In this document: piece after piece, positions 15,868 through 22,277 of the stretch | Layout of the letters: the number at the start of each line of letters is the position of its first letter | Position numbering within the stretch: position 1 is the first letter of the stretch | Assembly (NCBI GenBank): GCA_964585385.1 | Contig: CAZPDP010000041.1 | Span: forward strand, 1 to 30,595 | Source: JAGXLC01 sp964585385 | GTDB taxonomy: Bacteria; Bacteroidota; Bacteroidia; Bacteroidales; UBA12077 | DNA: 30,595 bases | Direction of reading: 5' to 3' | Position numbers and translations under genes: made by a program | Notes under the pieces: model-generated | What the model saw: only the letters and a program-made list of their open reading frames with translations | What the model was told of the DNA's origin: nothing | Databases searched by the model: none

Positions 15868-16701
15868 ATGAAAACAAGGAATCCAGTTGTAGCAGGCCAA
15901 TTCTATCCTGACACCAAGGATGAGTTATCTTCACTTATCAATGATATTTACCAGAAGGAAAAAAATTCTATTGACACTACTTATTCCGGCAAAAATATCA
16001 TAGGAGGTATTGTACCTCACGCGGGATATATGTTTTCTGCCTACCAGGCCATTCACTTTTTTGAAAATTTAAGGCAGCATCCTAAACAATTTGATACCAT
16101 ATTTATTGTGAATCCCAGTCATACAGGAATGGGAAACCCCATTGCTATTGATGATAACGATTACTGGCGTTCCCCTCTTGGAGAGACGGCTATTGATAAA
16201 GAGTTTTCTGATGCTATGAACATACCTGTATCAGAAAGAGAGCAAAAAGGGGAACACAGTGGAGAAGTCATGCTTCCGCTTCTTCAGCATTTTCTCAATT
16301 ATGATTTTAAAATTGTTCCTGTAACCCTTACCCATCAAACTTTTGAAAATGCCAGCCAGGTAGCACTTGAAATACATGAGGCTAATAAAAAGCTCAAAAA
16401 GGATATTGTAATGGTAGCTTCATCTGATTTTTCCCATTTTGTACATCCTAAAACCGGGAAAAAACTTGACCAACTTGTGATAGATAAAATCCTGGCCTGG
16501 AAAAGTCATGAAGTTGAGCACGTTATACAATCCAACAGAATCTCTGTATGTGGATATGGTCCAATAATGGCACTTATGGAGTTTTCTAAACTTCAATCAG
16601 ATTCACCCAAAGTAAATATACTCAAAAAGGGAAGCTCAGGCGATGTAATTCCATCAAATGAAGTAGTGGATTATGTGTCTATGATTTTTTATACAGAGTA
16701 A
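15868..16701 (+). CDS. amrB: Memo-family protein, AmmeMemoRadiSam protein B
   Basis: The 277-residue protein opens with the family start TRNPVVAGQFYPDTKDEL. Putative metal or active-site residues are H51 (VPHAGYMFSA), H85 (NPSHTGMG), E129/H130 (EHSGEVMLPLLQ), D197/H200 (SSDFSHF) and C228 (VCGYGP). The fold is related to ring-opening dioxygenases; human MEMO1 is a redox-active metal-binding homologue. In bacteria the family co-occurs with AMMECR1 and the radical SAM enzyme, as here, but the shared function is not established. The length is normal, no signal peptide is seen, and the protein should be cytosolic. Confidence 0.94.
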   Translation: MKTRNPVVAGQFYPDTKDELSSLINDIYQKEKNSIDTTYSGKNIIGGIVPHAGYMFSAYQAIHFFENLRQHPKQFDTIFIVNPSHTGMGNPIAIDDNDYWRSPLGETAIDKEFSDAMNIPVSEREQKGEHSGEVMLPLLQHFLNYDFKIVPVTLTHQTFENASQVALEIHEANKKLKKDIVMVASSDFSHFVHPKTGKKLDQLVIDKILAWKSHEVEHVIQSNRISVCGYGPIMALMEFSKLQSDSPKVNILKKGSSGDVIPSNEVVDYVSMIFYTE

Positions 16702-16720
16702 TGCGCAAACAAATTCAGGT

Positions 16721-16751
16721 TTTGATTGCACCGCGATTTTTCCTTATATTG
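16721..16751 (+). promoter_or_regulatory. Possible internal promoter before the DUF2752 gene
   Basis: A perfect TTTG -33 element (16721-16724) is followed after exactly 19 bases by TTATATTG (16744-16751), an imperfect -7 box with two mismatches to TAnnTTTG. It would start transcription about 15 bases before the DUF2752 ATG. The 71-bp gap before that gene is the largest in the operon. Confidence 0.28.
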
Positions 16752-16772
16752 TAGACAAATTATCATAGGGAT

Positions 16773-17072
16773 ATGAGAGAAAAGCTTATACAGTGGCTGG
16801 AGAGTCACCTCGAACCTTGTATGTATAATAAATTTCTGGGTGTTGAATGCCCGGGTTGCGGACTTCAGCGATCCTTTATCGAACTTTTAAAAGGCAACAT
16901 TGCTGAAAGTTTTCAGTTGTTTCCAGCTCTCATCCCTGTCCTGTTTATGTTCTTCTACCTCATTGTCCACCTGATATTCAATTTCAGAAAAGGAGCCGAT
17001 ATTTTAAAATATCTTTTTATTATTAATGTTGGAGTTGTAATAATTCACTATATTTTTAAACTAATTCATTAA
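16773..17072 (+). CDS. DUF2752 membrane protein
   Basis: The 99-residue protein has the DUF2752 signature: CPGCGLQRSF following an upstream Cys (EPCMYNKFLGVECPGCG), then ELLKGNIAESF. Two hydrophobic segments follow (about residues 51-69 and 80-97). The cysteines could bind a metal or form a redox pair at the membrane face. The function of the family is unknown. It lies 13 bp before the CCC-motif protein gene, a pairing I associate with Bacteroidetes genomes, so the two may work together. Its link to the AmmeMemoRadiSam genes upstream may be only shared transcription. Confidence 0.85.
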   Translation: MREKLIQWLESHLEPCMYNKFLGVECPGCGLQRSFIELLKGNIAESFQLFPALIPVLFMFFYLIVHLIFNFRKGADILKYLFIINVGVVIIHYIFKLIH

Positions 17073-17085
17073 AAACTATTTGCTT

Positions 17086-17481
17086 ATGGAAAATACAACT
17101 ACAGAAAATCAAGGAAAAAAGCCTCAGGAAGGCGCAATACAACCCCTGCCAAACTCGACTGCAGTTCTGGTTCTGGGTATTATTTCAATCGTTTCAGTAT
17201 TTTGCAGTTATGGTATTTTTGGTATAGTGCTCGGAATTATCGGACTTGTTTTGGCGGGTAAGCCTATGAGTATGTATAATGAAAATCCGGAGGAATTCTC
17301 AGAAGCATCCTTTAAAAACCTGAAAGCAGGAAAAATATGCTCTATTATTGGGCTAAGCTTAGGCGGATTACTTATATTGGCAGGTATTCTTGCCATTATT
17401 GGAATTTTCGGAGGCCTTATTGCACTCCTGCCATTCCTTAATGAGCTAAATATTGATATGATTACCCTTATGATGATGTAA
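17086..17481 (+). CDS. CCC-motif/DUF4190-like membrane protein
   Basis: From the ATG at 17086 the protein has 131 residues; an in-frame TTG two codons earlier is a less likely start. After a short polar N-terminus come LPNSTAVLVLGIISIVS and a second helix FGIVLGIIGLVLAGKPM. A cytosolic-type loop MYNENPEEFSEASFKNLKAG precedes a last pair of helices. This matches the CCC-motif membrane protein and DUF4190 family layout, but only one cysteine of the motif region remains (VFCSYG). Function is unknown. It is the last gene before a strong intrinsic terminator. Confidence 0.8.
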   Translation: MENTTTENQGKKPQEGAIQPLPNSTAVLVLGIISIVSVFCSYGIFGIVLGIIGLVLAGKPMSMYNENPEEFSEASFKNLKAGKICSIIGLSLGGLLILAGILAIIGIFGGLIALLPFLNELNIDMITLMMM

Positions 17482-17510
17482 ATTATGAATTTTATTGTTT
17501 TTATTAAGAT

Positions 17511-17545
17511 AAAAGAGGGCAAGTATTGTCCTCTTTTTTATTTTT
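17511..17545 (+). terminator. Intrinsic terminator of the AmmeMemoRadiSam operon
   Basis: Positions 17511-17522 (AAAAGAGGGCAA) and 17526-17537 (TTGTCCTCTTTT) form a 12-bp stem with one G-U pair and a 3-nt loop. The tail that follows is TTATTTTT. It lies 29 bp beyond the stop of the CCC-motif gene and is the best terminator in the window. Confidence 0.88.
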
Positions 17546-17546
17546 G
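17539..17546 (+). promoter_or_regulatory. Exact -7 box for the acyl-CoA reductase gene
   Basis: TATTTTTG matches TAnnTTTG at all fixed positions and is followed by C, as at truA. It uses the T-tract of the upstream terminator. A start near 17551 would give a leader of about 24 nt. No good -33 element lies 17-23 bases upstream, where the hairpin sits. Confidence 0.4.
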
Positions 17547-17574
17547 CAACGTTGATTTTAGTTGAAAGATATAT

Positions 17575-18639
17575 ATGATGAATCTGAATAAACGAATTGA
17601 GGCTTTTGCTGAATTAGGCCGGGTATTAAAGAGTTTTGAAACGAAACAGTACCAGGAATCATACAAAATATATTACGATTGGCTCAATCATGCAATGCAG
17701 AAAGCTGAGGAACAGAATCCCTGGTTTACTCAGAATTTCATTCTAACCGCGTTCAATAAACTAGGTTCTACCCTGGAAAAAAACAAAATTGAATACTGGT
17801 TAAAACAATATTCGGAATTAAAAAAGCAAAAACAAGCACCCAAAATAGTAGGTATAGTGAATGCCGGAAACATTCCCCTCGTTGGTTTTCATGATTTTCT
17901 TAGTGTACTGATAACCGGAAATTTTTACCAGGGTAAACTGTCTTCCAAAGACAAAGAATTGCCTAAAGTTATCCGGGATATCCTGATCGATCTGCAACCG
18001 AAATTCAAAGAAAGAATAGAATTTAAGGAGAATAACCTGGAAGATTTTGATGCCATAATAGCCACCGGCAGTAACAATGCCTCCCGGTATTTTGAATACT
18101 ATTTTGGAAAATATCCGCACATCATCAGAAAAAACAGGAGCAGCGCAGCAGTTCTTACAGGAGACGAAACGGCCGAAGAGCTAAAAGCTTTGGCTGATGA
18201 TATCTTTCTCTACTTTGGATTAGGCTGCAGGAATGTTTCGAAACTCTATGTTCCGGAAAATTACACTTTCAAAAAGCTTTTTGAAAATTTAGACCACTAT
18301 GAATACCTTAGGCAACACCATAAGTATGCCAACAATTATGAATACAACCGGACCATTTACCTGATGAATAAAGTACCACACCTGGATAATGGTTTTCTTC
18401 TGCTAAAAGAAGATTTTGGCTTTTCCTCACCCATTGCCAATCTTTTCTATGAAAGTTATGCAGATTTGGACAGAGTAAGAGAAACCCTTGAAAATCAAAA
18501 AGAAAAACTGCAGTGCGTGGTATCAAAACCTGATATTATTAAAGGAGCCATCCCTTTTGGAAAAAGCCAGGAACCCGATCTAACGGAATATGCAGATAAT
18601 GTGGATACTGTAAAGTTTTTGCTATCACTAAAAAAATAA
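17575..18639 (+). CDS. LuxC-type acyl-CoA reductase
   Basis: The 354-residue protein matches the acyl-CoA reductase (LuxC-like) family. It has an aldehyde-dehydrogenase-type nucleotide region with VNAGNIPLVGFHDFLSVLI (about 95-113), IIATGSNNASRYFEYYFGKY (161-180) and RKNRSSAAVLTGDET (185-199). The catalytic cysteine is C218 in YFGLGCRNVSKLYVP. It should reduce fatty acyl-CoA or a similar thioester with NAD(P)H to the aldehyde. No luciferase or acyltransferase partner (luxAB, luxD) is nearby, so bioluminescence is not implied; related genes are widespread in Bacteroidetes. Two consecutive ATG codons (17575, 17578) open it. It is followed by miaA after 7 bp. Confidence 0.9.
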   Translation: MMNLNKRIEAFAELGRVLKSFETKQYQESYKIYYDWLNHAMQKAEEQNPWFTQNFILTAFNKLGSTLEKNKIEYWLKQYSELKKQKQAPKIVGIVNAGNIPLVGFHDFLSVLITGNFYQGKLSSKDKELPKVIRDILIDLQPKFKERIEFKENNLEDFDAIIATGSNNASRYFEYYFGKYPHIIRKNRSSAAVLTGDETAEELKALADDIFLYFGLGCRNVSKLYVPENYTFKKLFENLDHYEYLRQHHKYANNYEYNRTIYLMNKVPHLDNGFLLLKEDFGFSSPIANLFYESYADLDRVRETLENQKEKLQCVVSKPDIIKGAIPFGKSQEPDLTEYADNVDTVKFLLSLKK

Positions 18640-18646
18640 GGAATTG

Positions 18647-19561
18647 ATGCAAAAACACAAACATCTTATCGTGATAACGGGGCCAACAGCTGTTGGTAAA
18701 ACCAGTTTGTGCCTTGAACTGGCAGAAGAATTCAACACAGAGATTATCTCAGCAGATTCCCGTCAGATGTTCAGGGAAATGAACATCGGGACAGCCAAAC
18801 CAACAGAGGAAGATTCAAACCGGATCAAACACCATTTTATTGACAACCTATCCATACATGATTTTTATACCGCGGGTATGTTTGAACTGGATGTCATCGA
18901 ATTGCTAAACAAACTTTTCCGGGAAAAAGACCAGGTAATCATGACCGGTGGCTCCGGTTTATATATTGACGCAGTTTGCAATGGAATTGATGCCTTGCCT
19001 CGCATTGAACCCCAAATTCGCAGTCAACTTATCCGGCAATACGAAGAAGAAGGCATTGAAAGTCTTAGGCAAAGCCTCAAAGTCCTCGATCCAAAATCTT
19101 ACAATACCACCGACTTAAAGAATCCTAAAAGATTATTAAAAGCATTGGAAATCACCATTCAAACAGGAAAACCTTATTCTTCATATCTTACAAAGCAAAA
19201 AAAAACCAGGTGGTTTAACATCATCAAAATCGGTTTGAAAAGAGACAGGCAGGAACTTTACAAAATTATTAATCAGCGTGTGGACAATATGGTAAAAAAA
19301 GGCCTGGTGGAGGAAGCCAGACAATTACACAAGCAAAAACACCTGAATGCACTAAATACAGTAGGTTATAAAGAACTATTTGATTATTTTGATGATAAAA
19401 TATCTTACCAGGAAGCTATACGTCTAATCAAAAGAAATACCCGACGGTACGCCAAAAGACAAATGACCTGGTTTTCGAAAGACCCGGATATGCAATGGTT
19501 CCAACCGGAAGAAAAAGAAGAAATAAAGAAATATATCCGCACAATAATCGCCAAATCATAA
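18647..19561 (+). CDS. miaA: tRNA dimethylallyltransferase MiaA
   Basis: From the ATG at 18647 the protein has 304 residues. The P-loop GPTAVGKT is at residues 12-19, followed by EIISADSRQMFREMNIGTAK (substrate-binding DSRQ), the GGSGLYIDAV block, and the C-terminal NALNTVGYKELFDYFD and RRYAKRQMTWF blocks. It transfers the dimethylallyl group to A37 of tRNAs that read UNN codons. A TTG one codon upstream is in frame, but the ATG is preceded by an AAGGA site at normal spacing. It is probably co-transcribed with the acyl-CoA reductase gene. Confidence 0.96.
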   Translation: MQKHKHLIVITGPTAVGKTSLCLELAEEFNTEIISADSRQMFREMNIGTAKPTEEDSNRIKHHFIDNLSIHDFYTAGMFELDVIELLNKLFREKDQVIMTGGSGLYIDAVCNGIDALPRIEPQIRSQLIRQYEEEGIESLRQSLKVLDPKSYNTTDLKNPKRLLKALEITIQTGKPYSSYLTKQKKTRWFNIIKIGLKRDRQELYKIINQRVDNMVKKGLVEEARQLHKQKHLNALNTVGYKELFDYFDDKISYQEAIRLIKRNTRRYAKRQMTWFSKDPDMQWFQPEEKEEIKKYIRTIIAKS

Positions 19562-19874
19562 AATTTTCTCCTGTATCACAAGAACTTAACTCAATTTTAT
19601 AATTAAAATCATCGTTTTAAAAAATTTTTCAGTGATATTTATGTTTGATGCCTCTGATATAATCTGTGGCAGAAATAATTGTAGCCTTCTATATCACGAT
19701 ATAACAAGGAACCCCAAAATATACATTTATGTTCATTTTTCAAATAGATTAAAATTCAGGTATGGTAAGGAATTGAGTAAAGAAAATAAAAACTGCAATC
19801 AATGAATACCACAAACTGCAAACAAAATTCGGTTTTTAGAGTTTAAACTTATATCTTAACTGAAATTTGCTTAT
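19562..19874. other. Intergenic region between miaA and the PHP gene
   Basis: This 313-bp stretch is AT-rich. It contains an AT-only hairpin around 19597-19610 (too weak to call a terminator) and a 54-codon open frame at 19641-19805, listed separately. No exact TAnnTTTG box precedes the PHP gene; TATCTTAA at 19852-19859 is a poor match. Confidence 0.5.
19641..19805 (+). CDS. Possible small ORF or remnant, 54 codons
   Basis: ATG at 19641 opens a 54-residue frame ending in TGA at 19803-19805. Its second half (IYIYVHFSNRLKFRYGKEL then SKENKN) faintly resembles the arm-type DNA-binding start of Bacteroidetes phage-type integrases. There is no Trp or catalytic domain and no clear ribosome site. 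It could be a chance frame, a tiny gene or the ghost of an integrase N-terminus. Confidence 0.15.
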   Translation: MFDASDIICGRNNCSLLYHDITRNPKIYIYVHFSNRLKFRYGKELSKENKNCNQ

Positions 19875-20654
19875 ATGTTGGTTGACTATCATATTCATAC
19901 CTCTCTGTCCGATGGTAAGGGCAAACACGAAAAATTTGCGGAGAAAGCTGCGGAAAAGAATATAGATGAAATCGGCTTTTCTGATCACTTTTCGATTGTT
20001 GATACCAAATGGAATACCAGTGAAAAGGATATCCCTTTTATGAAAGAAAAAATAGAAGAGCTGAAAAATAACAATCATTCACCGGTCGCTGTAAAATTCG
20101 GGGCAGAAATAGATTATATCCCGGGTAAAGAAAGAGAAATTGAAAACCTTATCAACTCGCTCCCACTAGACTATGTGATAGGTTCCGTGCATTTCATCGG
20201 GGATTGGAATTTCGATACATCACCTAAGCAATTTAAAGGAAAAAACATCGAAGAGTTGTATAAAAAATACTTCAACCTGCTTACTGAAGCTGTGAAAACG
20301 GGTTTTTATGATATCCTGGGCCATGCCGACCTGATAAAGAAATTTGATCACCGACTGGACTACACACCGGTGGAAATGTACAGACAGGTAATACAGACAG
20401 CAAAAGCGTATGATGTGGTCATTGAACTCAATACTAACGGGCGAAACAAACCCTGTAAAGAATTCTACCCGGATAATTCTTTTATGAAGATGTGTTATGA
20501 AAGTGATATCCCTGTTATGATAAACTCAGATGCCCATACTCCCAACCAGGTAGGGCAATACTTCGGTGACGCCGTCAAATTGCTGAGAAGTATAGGATAT
20601 TCCGAAACGGCAACTTTTACCAGGCGGAAAAGGAAGATGGTACAACTCGTTTAA
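19875..20654 (+). CDS. PHP-domain histidinol-phosphatase-like protein (HisJ type)
   Basis: The 259-residue protein shows all PHP metal-site blocks: DYHIHTSLSDG (residues 4-14), IGFSDHF, FGAEIDYIPG, YVIGSVHFIG, DILGHADLI and the final MINSDAHTP. This is the HisJ/HisK-type histidinol-phosphatase family, which uses a trinuclear metal site to remove phosphate from L-histidinol phosphate. No other his genes are nearby, so a different phosphoester substrate is possible. It is alone on the plus strand and convergent with the HlyD-type gene. Confidence 0.88.
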   Translation: MLVDYHIHTSLSDGKGKHEKFAEKAAEKNIDEIGFSDHFSIVDTKWNTSEKDIPFMKEKIEELKNNNHSPVAVKFGAEIDYIPGKEREIENLINSLPLDYVIGSVHFIGDWNFDTSPKQFKGKNIEELYKKYFNLLTEAVKTGFYDILGHADLIKKFDHRLDYTPVEMYRQVIQTAKAYDVVIELNTNGRNKPCKEFYPDNSFMKMCYESDIPVMINSDAHTPNQVGQYFGDAVKLLRSIGYSETATFTRRKRKMVQLV

Positions 20655-20790
20655 TACTAAATTTCTTGTTTGATTTTTGGATGCCGAACCAAAAACCAGT
20701 CAGCTGTATCTTGCTTATAATAGAAGCTGTAAAAATATTTAGCATTCGCGGCTATTCAATAATTAGCAATAGAAATGAACAATAAGAAAT

Positions 20791-22122
20791 TTATTCCCTT
20801 TTTTTTAAATTTTTCTTCACCATAAATCTCAGTGGTCTGATAATTCTCGTCATCAACCGGGTATCTTCAGTAATGATCTCCGCGGTTCCCTGCATCTCCT
20901 GTGAAAACTTCAGTTTCTCACCGTAAAAGGTGGTCAATCCGTTGGGCAGACTCACTTCAACTGTGTAGGCATTATTTTCCGGAACCAGAGAAATGGACCT
21001 CACAATGCCTTTTACCATGCCATATTCCATTGGTGGATAATTTTTAAAGCTGATGTTTACCTGCTGTCCTTCTTTCACTTTCCCGGCTCCCTGGAAGGAC
21101 ATAGAGATTTTTCCAATGATTTTTCCCGCGTTTAAAGGAATAACGGTCATTATACGTTTTTCGGCTTGTACAAATTGATTTTCGCTCCAGTATTTTGTAA
21201 AAGTTACTTTCCCATTAATAGGCGATTCGAGGTAATAATTACTTTTCCAGGTATCGATTGCGGCTTTTAGGTTATCATAAGCCTCCATAACAATAATTTC
21301 TAACTGATTTTTCTGCTTTTCATACTGCAGCTCCAGCTCCAGAATATTCTGTTCAATCTGTGAAAGCTGAATTCTGGCACTGGATAGCTTAATTTCCACC
21401 TGTTCCAGTTCAGACTGCTTTCTTATCAACTGGGTTTGAGATTTTTCCAGCTCAGCTTCCGGGATAACCTCCCTTTCAAACAGGATAGAGTCTCTTGAAT
21501 ACTGCTTCCTGGCCAGATCATATTCTCTTTTGCTCAATTGTTGCTGGTTTATCAACTTTCTATAATGTTCTCGATATCCTTCCACTTCATTATTAAGCAT
21601 CTCAATCTTTTTACTGTGGTAACCCAGTTTTTGAAAGTGGACATAATCCTCCAGCTTTTTTATAAAAGAAGAGTAGGTAGATTGTACCTCGCCCAGGTTA
21701 TAATTTTTATCGAAAAAGTCAAGCCTGATTTCTTCTTGTGTAATTTTATTTTCAAAATTCTCCAGTTTTTTATCTAATGTAAGAATATCCTTATAATAAC
21801 CGGTATTTTTAATTACAGCCAATGCCTGACCCTGATTTACCCGCTGCTGGTCTTTAACGAAAAGGTGTTCAATTTCTCCTGTTTTTCTTGCAACAATGGG
21901 TGCAGGAGGATTTTCTGTGGTTACCATAACCCTGGCAGTCACCACATCAGGATAGCGGAAAAACCAACTTCCCACAAGAAAAATCACCACTATAATTAAT
22001 ATAAGAGTAATTCCCCAGCGTATCATCCACCCCGGAGGCCGCCCGAGGATTTCCTGGACCTGCTCGGAACGGAGATTGAGGTTTTTTGTTTCGCTTCTTG
22101 ACTTATCTTTGTTTGTGCTCAT
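20791..22122 (-). CDS. HlyD-family adaptor of a C39 ABC exporter
   Basis: The 443-residue protein has a cytoplasmic N-terminus, one membrane helix (about 34-53, within LILIIVVIFLVGSWFF) and a first biotinyl-lipoyl half (GEIEHLFVKDQQRVNQGQAL). A long coiled-coil hairpin (about 115-285) is followed by the second lipoyl half (ESPINGKVTFTKY) and beta-barrel domains. This is a periplasmic adaptor that joins an inner-membrane exporter to an outer-membrane channel. It follows the C39 exporter on the same strand after 155 bp. No TolC-like gene is in the window, so the outer-membrane partner must be elsewhere. Confidence 0.9.
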   Translation of the reverse strand: MSTNKDKSRSETKNLNLRSEQVQEILGRPPGWMIRWGITLILIIVVIFLVGSWFFRYPDVVTARVMVTTENPPAPIVARKTGEIEHLFVKDQQRVNQGQALAVIKNTGYYKDILTLDKKLENFENKITQEEIRLDFFDKNYNLGEVQSTYSSFIKKLEDYVHFQKLGYHSKKIEMLNNEVEGYREHYRKLINQQQLSKREYDLARKQYSRDSILFEREVIPEAELEKSQTQLIRKQSELEQVEIKLSSARIQLSQIEQNILELELQYEKQKNQLEIIVMEAYDNLKAAIDTWKSNYYLESPINGKVTFTKYWSENQFVQAEKRIMTVIPLNAGKIIGKISMSFQGAGKVKEGQQVNISFKNYPPMEYGMVKGIVRSISLVPENNAYTVEVSLPNGLTTFYGEKLKFSQEMQGTAEIITEDTRLMTRIIRPLRFMVKKNLKKRE

Positions 22123-22229
22123 AGTCTGTTTTTTTCTTAGTTTTGATAAACTTTTAAATCCTTATTCCATGCACAATAAAATAGTTTTCACTACCTTCAG
22201 ATTTTTCTTAACCTAGTAGTTTGTCCTAT

Positions 22230-22270
22230 CTACTGTACTCACTGCCTACTTACTGCCTACTGCCTACTAC
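22230..22270. repeat. Short tandem-like repeats of CTGCCTACT
   Basis: The gap between the adaptor and exporter genes contains CTGTACTCACTGCCTACTT followed by overlapping copies of ACTGCCTACT (one at 22241-22250, another starting at 22252, then TGCCTACTAC). Similar CTGCCTACTG runs recur between genes in Bacteroidetes, in my recollection. Its role is unknown. Confidence 0.5.
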
Positions 22271-22277
22271 TCGCAAC

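Noticed and set aside
17575..18639. Part of a bioluminescence (lux) system
   Set aside because: Only a LuxC-like reductase is present; no luciferase, acyltransferase or synthetase genes are nearby and the family is widespread outside light production.
20674..20695. Hairpin TTTTTGG/CCAAAAA between the PHP and HlyD-type genes as a bidirectional terminator
   Set aside because: The T-run is on the 5' side and the A-run on the 3' side, so on neither strand is the stem followed by a free U-tract; the stem is also mostly A-T.
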